NCBI RefSeq assembly: GCF_900637975.1
Contig: NZ_LR134477.1
Location: 558,001 to 622,000 of the forward strand
Length of the DNA stretch: 64,000 nt
Reading direction: 5' to 3'
Source: Actinomyces viscosus
GTDB lineage: Bacteria > Actinomycetota > Actinomycetes > Actinomycetales > Actinomycetaceae
Shown: positions 56,797-64,000 of the stretch, piece after piece
Layout of the letters: each line of letters opens with the position of its first letter
Numbering within the stretch: position 1 is the stretch's first letter
The notes under the pieces: generated by a model
What the model saw: the letters and a program-made list of their open reading frames with translations, nothing else
Database searches by the model: none
Told to the model about the DNA's origin: nothing
Position numbers and translations under genes: made by a program

Positions 56797-57644
56797 GCCG
56801 CTCACAGCTCCGCTCGGCGACCATCACCGCCCTGACGATCGCCGGCTCCGACCCCAGCGGCGGTGCCGGTATCCAGGCCGACCTGAAGACCATGAGCGCG
56901 CTCAGTGCTTACGGGATGAGCGTGATCACGGCTCTGACCGCCCAGTCGACGCGCGGCGTGACGGGCGTGCACGCCGTGCCCGCCGACTTCGTGCGCCTCC
57001 AGCTGGACACGCTGCTGGACGACATCACCCCCGATGCCACCAAGATCGGCATGCTGGCCACCGCCGGGCTGGCCGACGCCGTGGGGGAGTACCTGCCCGG
57101 GCTCTCTCACACGGTTCTCGATCCGGTCATGGTCGCCACCTCCGGGGACCGCCTCCTGGATGAGGAGGCGATCGGGGCCGTGCGCCGCCTGTGCACCAAG
57201 GCCGATCTCATCACCCCCAATCTCCATGAGGCGGCGGTCCTGCTGAATGAGGAGCCCGCGGCGAGCCTCGGCGAGCTGCGTACCCAGGCGCGGCGCCTGA
57301 CGGATCTGGGCGCGCAGCGGGTGCTGGTCAAGGGCGGCCACCTCGCCGGTGGCGCGGGTGACGCGAGTGGCGCGGACGATGCTGTTGACGTCTACGTCGA
57401 TGGTGACGTTGTCAGGATCCTCCGGGGCCACCGCGTGGCGACGGGTAGCACCCATGGCACGGGCTGCACGCTGTCCTCCGCCATCGCCTCGCTACGACCG
57501 CGCAGGGAGACCTGGTCAGAGGCGGTGCGGGACGCCAAGGCCTACCTCACCGGCGCCATCGAGCACGCCGACTCCCTGGGCATCGGGCACGGGCACGGGC
57601 CCGTCCACCATTTCTACCGAGCCTGGATCCAATCCGGATGGTAA
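56793..57644 (+). CDS. thiD: hydroxymethylpyrimidine (phosphate) kinase
   Basis: Makes HMP-PP for thiamine synthesis in two phosphorylations. 283 aa ribokinase fold. TIAGSDPSGGAGIQADLKTM near residue 16, VLDPVMVATSGDRLL near 110, NLHEAAVLL, VLVKGGHL and the anion-hole GSTHGTGCTLSSAIAS near 220. An insertion with GAGDASGADDAVDV near 190 is slightly longer than usual. Last gene of the thiMED operon. Confidence 0.95.
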   Translation: MSRSQLRSATITALTIAGSDPSGGAGIQADLKTMSALSAYGMSVITALTAQSTRGVTGVHAVPADFVRLQLDTLLDDITPDATKIGMLATAGLADAVGEYLPGLSHTVLDPVMVATSGDRLLDEEAIGAVRRLCTKADLITPNLHEAAVLLNEEPAASLGELRTQARRLTDLGAQRVLVKGGHLAGGAGDASGADDAVDVYVDGDVVRILRGHRVATGSTHGTGCTLSSAIASLRPRRETWSEAVRDAKAYLTGAIEHADSLGIGHGHGPVHHFYRAWIQSGW

Positions 57645-57754
57645 ATTATGTGGTTGTCGTTCACGACATGAGCTAACCGCGGTACACCTGCTAAAACAAG
57701 CCTGATCGTGTATCCGCTGCCGAAAAGCCTGTCCGCCTCCGCAGGAGCCAACCA

Positions 57755-58846
57755 ATGAGAAGTACATCCATTTGTTCACGCAGGAGAACAGCTCTCCTCA
57801 CTGTCCTCGTGCTGATGGCGGCGGGACTGGTTCCCCTGCCGCTGCTCGCTGCGCCGGCTCATGGCGCGGACCCCGGACAGGGCGGTGGTGCAGGGGCTGC
57901 CTCAACGGCGGTGACCGCACCCACCAGCTTCGGCAAGAGCGCCGAGACGATCCCCGAGGAGCGCCCGGCGGCCGAGACGAGTCATGAGGCCGACCAGGAT
58001 GTCCTGGGGTACTGGACGCATGAGCGCATGGCCGCGGCTAAGCCCCTGGATACCGATGCCGCCGATGACCCTGCCCAGGAGCGTCCGGCGGCTGCCGACG
58101 GCGACGGGGACAGCGCCAGCTCGACGGATCCGGCCGGAATGACCGAGCCTGCTGCTCCCTCCGCTGACGGAGGCGCGACCCCGACCGCGAGAGCCAAGGG
58201 GAAGCTGTTCTTCAACGGCTACGGTGTCGACAATGCCTACTGCAGCGCCTCGGTCCTCAACACGCCCTCCAGGAGCGTTGTCATCACCGCCGCTCACTGC
58301 GTCTACAGCTCGGCGGAGGGATGGGCCAAGGATGCGGTCTTCGTCCCCGACTACGACCGCACCCAGGCCGATCCGGATCCGGTGGGAGTCTGGACGGCCC
58401 GGTCGATCCGTGTCTTCGACAGCTGGCGCGCCGACCAGACCGACTACCGCAACGACGTCGCCTACGTGACGCTCAACGACGGAGGGGACGCGAGCAAGCC
58501 GGTCGTCGACGTCGTCGGCGGCCACGGTCTGGCCTGGGGAGGCAGCTACGTCTTCCACGCCACGATCTTCGGGTATCCGAACAACAAGACGAACCCGGAC
58601 GGCCGTGGCACCATTCACTCCTGCGTCAGGACCACGGAGGAGTCGGAGGGAAAGGTGAGGACCGAGGGCTGCGACTTCGGCTTCGGCGCCTCGGGAGGGC
58701 CGTGGCTCTACCGCTACGACGAGGCCACCGGGCTCGGCTACGTACGCTCATTGACCGCCCTGTGGCGGCCCCTGGGCGGAGTGAACCGCGGTCCATACTT
58801 CACCGAGGCGGTCAAGACCATGCTGGACGCGACCGCCGGAGACTGA
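57755..58846 (+). CDS. secreted trypsin-like serine protease (V8/glutamyl-endopeptidase-like)
   Basis: 363 aa. Signal peptide with Arg cluster CSRRRTALL, a hydrophobic core and a likely cut after APAHGA near residue 38. A Pro/Ala/Glu-rich pro-region runs to about 145. The protease domain has His in VITAAHCVY near 181, Asp in RNDVAYVTL near 233, and Ser in FGASGGPWLYR near 313, with a Cys pair near the active site. No LPXTG anchor, so it is probably released. It follows thiD after 110 bp of unusually AT-rich DNA and is unrelated in function. Confidence 0.88.
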   Translation: MRSTSICSRRRTALLTVLVLMAAGLVPLPLLAAPAHGADPGQGGGAGAASTAVTAPTSFGKSAETIPEERPAAETSHEADQDVLGYWTHERMAAAKPLDTDAADDPAQERPAAADGDGDSASSTDPAGMTEPAAPSADGGATPTARAKGKLFFNGYGVDNAYCSASVLNTPSRSVVITAAHCVYSSAEGWAKDAVFVPDYDRTQADPDPVGVWTARSIRVFDSWRADQTDYRNDVAYVTLNDGGDASKPVVDVVGGHGLAWGGSYVFHATIFGYPNNKTNPDGRGTIHSCVRTTEESEGKVRTEGCDFGFGASGGPWLYRYDEATGLGYVRSLTALWRPLGGVNRGPYFTEAVKTMLDATAGD

Positions 58847-58930
58847 AGAGACTCAGGACTGGGTCAGGTGGTGCACAGCCCGGGCCCGTAAACTGGGAGC
58901 AGGGAGACGCCCTCGCCCAGGAGCGCTGAG

Positions 58931-59833
58931 ATGGTTCACGCACGCACTGCCCTCGCCCAGTCCGACACCCTCCGTCTCGTCTGGCCCCAGTGGCAGGGGG
59001 CGGGACAGTCCTCAGTGCGCCACCTGCTTCCCGAGCTGCCCGATGAGGAGGCGCGAGACGTCTATGCGCTGGGGACTCGGGTGCTCACGGCGCTCCTACC
59101 TGAGCACACCGGTCCCACGGAGATCGTCCCTGTCAGCGACGAACCCGCCGATGAGGAGGCGCGGGTCACCGAAGGCACGGAGTCGCGCGCCCAGGTCCTG
59201 GCCGGGATCCGCGATGCCCGAGAGGCCATCGCCCACCACGACGCTCCCAGAATCCTCACCCTGGGCGGGGACTGCTCTGTATCTGTCGCCCCCTTCACCG
59301 AGCTCGCCGCCCGCTACGGGCAGGAGCTGGCCGTTGTCTGGATCGACTCCCACCCGGATATCGGCACCGCGCACTCCCGGTACCCCGGCTACCACGCCAT
59401 GGCGGTCTCCCACATCATCGGCACTGGCGACCGCGAGGTTCTGGACGAGCTGGCGGCCTTCGTCTCCCCGACCCGAGTGGCCCTGGCGGGTCTGCACTCC
59501 TGGACCGAGGACGACTACCCGAACATCGCGAAGTGGGGACTGCACGCCTTCAGCCCCGCCGATCTGCGCGAGTCGACGACGCCCCTGCTGACATGGCTGG
59601 AAGCCACCGGGTGCAGCCGCGTGGCCATCCACCTCGATGTCGGCACCGTGGATGCCGACGAGGTCCGCCTGAGGCTGGGATACGACCGCGGCGGCCTGAG
59701 CATGGCCCAGACCAACCGCGTGATCAAGGATCTGGGGCAGGCGGCCGACGTCGTCGGGCTGACGATCGCCGAGTACGTGCCCCGGCAGGTCGTCGCCCTC
59801 ACCCACCTCCTGGAGGGGCTGCCGCTCCTGTGA
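58931..59833 (+). CDS. arginase/agmatinase-family enzyme
   Basis: 300 aa ureohydrolase fold. Mn ligands appear in LTLGGDCSVSV near residue 113, VVWIDSHPDIGT near 138 (DxHxD) and IHLDVGTVDADEVR near 234, where arginases have DxDxxDP; the last Asp context is altered (VGTVDAD). Substrate may be arginine, agmatine, formiminoglutamate or another guanidine; it is not clearly one subgroup. Single gene, convergent with the rhodanese gene only 20 bp away. Confidence 0.85.
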   Translation: MVHARTALAQSDTLRLVWPQWQGAGQSSVRHLLPELPDEEARDVYALGTRVLTALLPEHTGPTEIVPVSDEPADEEARVTEGTESRAQVLAGIRDAREAIAHHDAPRILTLGGDCSVSVAPFTELAARYGQELAVVWIDSHPDIGTAHSRYPGYHAMAVSHIIGTGDREVLDELAAFVSPTRVALAGLHSWTEDDYPNIAKWGLHAFSPADLRESTTPLLTWLEATGCSRVAIHLDVGTVDADEVRLRLGYDRGGLSMAQTNRVIKDLGQAADVVGLTIAEYVPRQVVALTHLLEGLPLL

Positions 59834-59853
59834 GGAGGCGGGGCGTGCCGGAC

Positions 59854-60264
59854 TCAGTCGGTGACGATCTTCGCGCCGGTCGTGTTCTTCGCCGCGTCGA
59901 TGGTTCCCAGGTCGGTGATGCTGGGGAAGCCCGCGTTGCGCATGACGGCACTGGCCATCTTGGGCTGGTCGTCGGTGCCGTAGAGCTGGTACTGGGAGTT
60001 GCGGTCCAGCCCCGAGATCTCCTTCGAGAAGTCGCCGGAGGAGAAGTCGTAGTTGACAGCGCCCTCCAGGTGCCCCTGCTTGAACTCGTCGGCCGAGCGC
60101 AGGTCAATGATGACCACCGGGCCGGTCGCCTTGGCGTCCGCCGGGGTGGTGTGTGCTGTGGCGGAGGCACTGGTGGTGGAGGATCCCGAGCATCCGGTCA
60201 GTGCCAGCGCACCGCAGGAGACGAGCAGAGTGGAGACGGCCAGGACGCGGATGGGGCGTTTCAC
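59854..60264 (-). CDS. rhodanese-like domain lipoprotein lacking the catalytic Cys
   Basis: 136 aa, GTG start with AAGGAA upstream. Lipoprotein signal with lipobox ALTGCSG. The rhodanese fold is recognisable from VVIIDLRSADEFKQGHLEGAVNYDF, but the active-site loop reads LYGTDDQPKMAS in place of the usual VYCRSGNRS; no Cys is present there. It is therefore expected to be inactive in sulfur transfer and may bind a partner or be structural. Exposed on the outer face of the membrane. Confidence 0.82.
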   Translation of the reverse strand: MKRPIRVLAVSTLLVSCGALALTGCSGSSTTSASATAHTTPADAKATGPVVIIDLRSADEFKQGHLEGAVNYDFSSGDFSKEISGLDRNSQYQLYGTDDQPKMASAVMRNAGFPSITDLGTIDAAKNTTGAKIVTD

Positions 60265-60437
60265 AGAGAGTTCCTTCGGGAGTCGCGCGGCTTCGTCGAG
60301 CCTGGATGGGATCGGGTGGGACGCTGGATCAGCGTAAGGCTCTGTGCCGGGAGACTCGGGGAGGGAACAAGGGCAGGGCCTCAGAAGCGAGGATAAACGG
60401 GTCCCGGTGAAAACGGCAGTGATACTCGGCTAACCAC

Positions 60438-60467
60438 GACGTGAATTTCAGTGAAGAAATCCACGTC
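60438..60467 (-). terminator. terminator-like hairpin after the DUF7455 gene
   Basis: GACGTGAATTTC (60438-60449) against GAAATCCACGTC (60456-60467), 12 bp with one mismatch, loop AGTGAA. It begins at the stop codon of the minus-strand gene. Confidence 0.55.
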
Positions 60468-60729
60468 AGCTGTCGGCGGTCAGCCTCGCGGTCTCGTCCT
60501 GGAAGAGCAGGGCGACCTCCTTGAGCCTCTCGCCGTGCCGACGGGCGTGGTGAGCGCAGAAGAAGAGCTCGCCGGTCAGCATGACGACTCGGACGTAGGC
60601 CTGTGCGTCGCAGACATCGCAGCGGTCGGCTGTGGTCAGCGGGCGCTCGGTGGAGTCGGCGGCAGGGGTGGTCTGCTCGTCCAGGGTGGTCACCGCCTGA
60701 GCGGCGGTCGAGGTTCCGGTTGTGCTCAT
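60466..60729 (-). CDS. DUF7455 small zinc-ribbon-like protein
   Basis: 87 aa from ATG 60729 (ATG 60738 also possible). The domain TTADRCDVCDAQAYVRVVMLTGELFFCAHHARRH carries CxxC and CxxH patterns (split here), as in small actinobacterial proteins found near sigma factor genes. It continues with a helix (LKEVALLFQDETARL). The function is unknown. A Thr/Ala/Ser-rich tail precedes the domain. Divergent from the 60960 gene across 230 bp. Confidence 0.78.
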   Translation of the reverse strand: MSTTGTSTAAQAVTTLDEQTTPAADSTERPLTTADRCDVCDAQAYVRVVMLTGELFFCAHHARRHGERLKEVALLFQDETARLTADS

Positions 60730-60959
60730 GGACTGCATTGGATCACGCCCGAGGCGCTCCCGACCGTCCGAAAGCGTCGTTTCCGCCTGAGGCGCACGCG
60801 CTTTCGCCCACGGCGCACCGCCGTCATGGCGCACCTCACCAAGAATCCGACCGATCGGGTGGATGCTGGGGTGGTCAGCGATACCAGAGCCGCTTCGGAG
60901 CCGCCGTGAAGGCTGCGCTGGAGGACGGGGACGGGGACACCAGGAGAAGGAGCAGCCAC

Positions 60960-61703
60960 GTGTCGGTGCAGGAGTTCCGTGACCATGAGATCGCCCGCCT
61001 GGAGCGCTCGGGCTGGGTGACCAACGCGGCTCTTCGCCAAGAGCTGGAGGCCGCGGGCCTGCAGCCGCCGGCCCAGGTCGTGGCCGACTGCCTGGATCTG
61101 GATGAGGGCGCCGGCGGCGGATGGGGGCGGGCCGAGCATGCCGTGGCCCGCCTGCGTGAGCACTTCGCCTCCTTCCGCTTCGCCGACGACGTCGAGTACG
61201 GGCTGCTCGCGATCCCCGCCGTGGACCGGTTCGACACCCGAGGCGTCGTCGATCCTCGTATCCGCCGCGGTCAGCAGACCGACCTGGTCGAGGACCTCGT
61301 CGACCCGGCCCTGGGGGAGGGAGTCGACCTGGGCGGACGCACGCTGGAGCGGGGCGGCTGGATGGTGCTGGTCGGCGTCGTCGGCCAGTACGGGATCTCG
61401 GCGGGAAGCTACGAGGACATCACCGCCGCCCCTGCGGAGCGCTTCGAGGTCGACGGCGTCGACACCCGTACCCTCATGACCCGCCAGGTCTGGGGCGCCC
61501 GCCTGCTGCAGTGCCCTGCGGGCCTGGTTCCCGACTCCGACTACGCCGAGCGGTGGACCTTCACCCTCTTCCCGGCCGAGGGGCTGGTGGGCGGCCGGGC
61601 CGTCTCCGGCACGGTGCTCAAGAAGCGGGTGCGCTTCCGCCTGGGCAAGGCGGACCGCGGGATCGGCAGCGCCCGGGTGGGCCCGGCCCTCCCGCTTCAG
61701 TGA
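60960..61703 (+). CDS. conserved hypothetical protein
   Basis: 247 aa from GTG 60960 with AAGGAG seven bases upstream. The family is not recognised. The N-terminus has a helical region (EFRDHEIARLERSGWVTNAALRQELEAAG split), and the middle part contains an all-beta region (MVLVGVVGQYGISAGSY). The C-terminus is beta-rich, with WTFTLFPAEGLVGGRAVSGTVLKKRVRFRLG. No signal peptide. It is 56 bp before the topoisomerase gene and may be co-transcribed with it. Confidence 0.72.
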   Translation: MSVQEFRDHEIARLERSGWVTNAALRQELEAAGLQPPAQVVADCLDLDEGAGGGWGRAEHAVARLREHFASFRFADDVEYGLLAIPAVDRFDTRGVVDPRIRRGQQTDLVEDLVDPALGEGVDLGGRTLERGGWMVLVGVVGQYGISAGSYEDITAAPAERFEVDGVDTRTLMTRQVWGARLLQCPAGLVPDSDYAERWTFTLFPAEGLVGGRAVSGTVLKKRVRFRLGKADRGIGSARVGPALPLQ

Positions 61704-61759
61704 GCGGACTCGCGGCGGGGCACGAGGCGCCGGCGGCGCTGATCGGCTAGATTCCAGGC

Positions 61760-64000
61760 GTGCCCTCATCCGAGAACAAGACCAGCCGGGGTGACTACTC
61801 CGCCCGCCACCTCTCCGTCCTGGAGGGGCTCGAGGCCGTGCGCAAGCGCCCGGGTATGTACATCGGCTCCACCGACCAGCGCGGCCTCATGCACTGCGTG
61901 TGGGAGATCGTCGACAACGCCGTCGACGAGGCCCTTGAAGGGCACGGCGACGACATCTCGGTGACGGTCCACGACGACGGCTCGATCGAGGTGCGTGACA
62001 ACGGGCGCGGCGTGCCCGTGGACATCGAGCCCTCCTCCGGCCTGACCGGCGTTGAGCTCGTCTACACCAAGCTGCATGCCGGCGGGAAGTTCGGCGGCGG
62101 GTCCTACGGTGCCGCCGGTGGCCTGCACGGCGTGGGCGCCTCAGTGGTCAACGCCCTGGCCGAGCGCATGGACGTCGAGGTCGACCGCGACGGCAAGACC
62201 TACGCCATGAGCTTCCACCGCGGTGAGCCCGGCATCTTCGACGACTCCGCTGGCCGCAGCCCCTCCTCGCCCTTCACCGAGTTCACGAAGGCCTCCGAGC
62301 TGCGCGTCATCGGCAAGGTGCGCCGCGGCGTGACCGGAACCCGGGTGCGCTACTGGGCCGACCCCCAGATCTTCCCCCGCCCCACCGAGTACGACGCCGC
62401 CGCCCTGCGCGCCCGGTTGCGCCAGACCAGCTTCCTCGTGCCCGGACTCACCCTGCGCCTGGAGGACCTGCGCCCCGAGGCCGAGGCCATCGCCGCCTCC
62501 AACACGCCCGCCGCCGACGCCGGCGAGACCGACGACGCCGTCCACGAGGTCTCCCTGCGGGCGGCCGCCAAGAACGCCACCGAGAACCGCGGCGACCTGT
62601 TCGACACCGGCGACGATGACGGCGTCGAGGTCTTCCAGGCCCTGGGCGGCACCGCCGACTTCGTCGACTTCCTGGCCTCGGACGGCTCGGTCACCGACAC
62701 CTTCCGCCTCACCGGCGAGGGCACCTACACCGAGACCGTCCAGCAGCTCGACCGCGCCAGCGGGCACCTGCGGCCCGTGGAGGTCGAGCGCACCTGCATC
62801 GTCGACGTCGCTGTGCGCTGGGGAGTCGGGTACGAGACCACCGAGCGCTCCTTCGTCAACATCATCGCCACCCCCATGGGCGGCACCCACCTGACCGGCT
62901 TCGAGCAGGCCCTGACCAGGGTGCTGCGCAAACGCATCGAGGCCGACTCCCGGGCCCTGAAGATCACCTCCAAGGACGGCCGGGTCGAGAAGGACGACAT
63001 CATGGCGGGCCTGACCGCCGTCATCACCGTGCGCGTGCCCGAGCCCCAGTTCGAGGGGCAGACCAAGGAGGTGCTCGGCACCGGGCCCGTGCGCCAGATC
63101 GTCTCCAAGGTGGTCGAGCGCGAGCTCACCGCCCTGCTGACCTCCTCCAAGCGGGACCTCAAGACCCAGGCCCGCGCCCTGGAGGAGAAGATCGTCGGAG
63201 AGATGCGGGCCCGCGTCTCGGCGCGTCTGCACAAGGAGATCACCCGCCGCAAGACCGCCTTGGAGACCTCCTCCCTGCCCGCCAAGCTCGCCGACTGCCG
63301 CAGCGACGACGTCGCCGCCTCCGAGCTGTTCATCGTCGAGGGTGACTCCGCCCTGGGCACCGCCAAGAACGCGCGCAACTCCGAGTTCCAGGCGCTTCTG
63401 CCCATCCGCGGAAAGATACTCAACGTGCAGAAGGCCTCCCAGGCCGACATGCTGCGCAACGTCGAGTGCTCGGCCATCATCCAGGTGGTCGGCGCCGGAA
63501 GCGGACGCACCTTCGACCTCGAGGCCGCCCGCTACGGCAAGGTCATCCTCATGACCGACGCCGACGTCGACGGCGCCCACATCCGCACCCTCCTGCTGAC
63601 CCTCTTCTTCCGGTACATGCGCCCCATGATCGAGGCGGGCCGGGTCTTCGCGGCCGTCCCGCCCCTGCACCGCATCGAGGTCTCCGGGTCAGGGCGGCGC
63701 AAGAAGGAGATCATCTACACCTACTCTGACGAGGAGCTCGTCACCACCCTGCGCCGCCTGGAGCGCTCGGGGCGCAGCTTCAAGGAGCCCCAGCGCTACA
63801 AGGGCCTGGGGGAGATGGACGCCCACCAGCTCGCCGAGACCACCATGGAGCCCCAGCACCGCACCCTGCGGCGCATCACGCTGGGGGACGAGGCCCAGGT
63901 CATGGAGGCGGAGTCCGTCTTCGAGCTGCTCATGGGCTCATCGGTCGAGCCCCGCCGCGACTTCATCGTCGAAGGCGCCCGTGACGTTGATCGCGAGCGT
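61760..64000 (+). CDS. DNA topoisomerase IV/gyrase B subunit (ParE type), 3' end cut
   Basis: GTG at 61760; 747 codons are visible and the gene runs off the right edge, probably lacking only a few residues after RRDFIVEGARDVDRER. GHKL ATPase: VLEGLEAVRKRPGMYIGST, EIVDNAVDEALEG, and GGLHGVGASVVNAL. Transducer, then TOPRIM with ELFIVEGDSALG and DADVDGAHI, and C-terminal QRYKGLGEMDAHQL. It relaxes or decatenates DNA with ParC/GyrA. The region downstream of sigA is a normal place for parE in actinobacteria. An extra acidic stretch near residues 240-290 is present. Confidence 0.93.
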   Translation, partial: MPSSENKTSRGDYSARHLSVLEGLEAVRKRPGMYIGSTDQRGLMHCVWEIVDNAVDEALEGHGDDISVTVHDDGSIEVRDNGRGVPVDIEPSSGLTGVELVYTKLHAGGKFGGGSYGAAGGLHGVGASVVNALAERMDVEVDRDGKTYAMSFHRGEPGIFDDSAGRSPSSPFTEFTKASELRVIGKVRRGVTGTRVRYWADPQIFPRPTEYDAAALRARLRQTSFLVPGLTLRLEDLRPEAEAIAASNTPAADAGETDDAVHEVSLRAAAKNATENRGDLFDTGDDDGVEVFQALGGTADFVDFLASDGSVTDTFRLTGEGTYTETVQQLDRASGHLRPVEVERTCIVDVAVRWGVGYETTERSFVNIIATPMGGTHLTGFEQALTRVLRKRIEADSRALKITSKDGRVEKDDIMAGLTAVITVRVPEPQFEGQTKEVLGTGPVRQIVSKVVERELTALLTSSKRDLKTQARALEEKIVGEMRARVSARLHKEITRRKTALETSSLPAKLADCRSDDVAASELFIVEGDSALGTAKNARNSEFQALLPIRGKILNVQKASQADMLRNVECSAIIQVVGAGSGRTFDLEAARYGKVILMTDADVDGAHIRTLLLTLFFRYMRPMIEAGRVFAAVPPLHRIEVSGSGRRKKEIIYTYSDEELVTTLRRLERSGRSFKEPQRYKGLGEMDAHQLAETTMEPQHRTLRRITLGDEAQVMEAESVFELLMGSSVEPRRDFIVEGARDVDRER

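Noticed and set aside
62141..63670. 509-codon minus-strand open frame
   Set aside because: Antisense to the intact ParE/GyrB gene; composition is typical of GC-rich shadow frames.

Overview
The window is a contiguous, gene-dense piece of a high-GC (roughly 70%) actinobacterial chromosome. Gene content and order fit the genus Actinomyces (oral type, A. oris/naeslundii-like): a PPi-type phosphofructokinase, an actinobacterial glgC/glgA pair, a PASTA-domain kinase, a class II DAHP synthase and a HrdB/SigA-type sigma factor with a long acidic N-terminus. The genus call is inference from recognised families; no search was run. I saw no tRNA, rRNA, CRISPR array, prophage, transposase or replication origin.

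Layout. 1-4.6 kb: an AlbA_2-type protein cut by the left edge, then the tightly overlapping phoH-ybeY-corC-era operon for RNA and ribosome quality control. 4.8-10.4 kb: putA and a small ABC exporter plus XRE-regulator operon; these appear inserted into an era-leuA-recO-uppS order known from other actinobacteria. 10.6-14.3 kb: a leucine-rich leader peptide, leuA, recO, uppS. 14.3-17.7 kb: zinc uptake (znuA, znuC, znuB) with its regulator zur and a Zur-box-like site. 18-24.4 kb: glyS, a YibE/F membrane protein, dusB, a fabG/inhA-like pair, a SixA phosphatase. 24.5-28 kb: serB and divergent glgC/glgA. 28-35.2 kb: membrane and envelope functions (ABC ATPase, NfeD, a frameshifted stomatin-like protein, DUF308 protein, K+ channel, ClC channel, TrmH methyltransferase). 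35.3-43.4 kb: a beta-glucoside-type PTS permease, an unknown protein, an ABC-F ATPase, an IscA-type protein, an FKBP lipoprotein, superoxide dismutase, a pseudo-receiver. 43.5-55.1 kb: methyltransferase, DEDDh/GIY-YIG nuclease, PlsC, PPi-PFK, class II DAHP synthase, PASTA kinase, prenyl synthase and the primary sigma factor. This resembles the Rv2173-Rv2191 neighbourhood of M. tuberculosis. 55.2-57.6 kb: a TPP riboswitch and thiM-thiE-thiD. 57.7-64 kb: secreted serine protease, arginase-family enzyme, rhodanese-like lipoprotein, DUF7455 protein, an unknown protein and ParE/GyrB running off the right edge.

Most of the window is core metabolism and housekeeping. The most unusual observation is inside the sigma factor at 53453-55120. 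Between its acidic N-terminus and conserved region 1.2 lies a segment that reads like the opening strands of a right-handed parallel beta-helix protein (polysaccharide-lyase type). Other points worth checking are a 133-bp element with terminal inverted repeats upstream of aroG, a near-perfect 27-bp inverted repeat after putA, a frameshift in the SPFH/stomatin gene, probable leaderless promoters at znuA and aroG, an 18-bp palindrome at the pfp promoter, a receiver domain lacking its conserved Lys and a rhodanese domain lacking its Cys.

Regulation visible in the sequence includes a leucine attenuator, a Zur box, a TPP riboswitch whose last conserved element is also the Shine-Dalgarno sequence of thiM, and strong long-stem terminators, usually between convergent genes and without a T-run.
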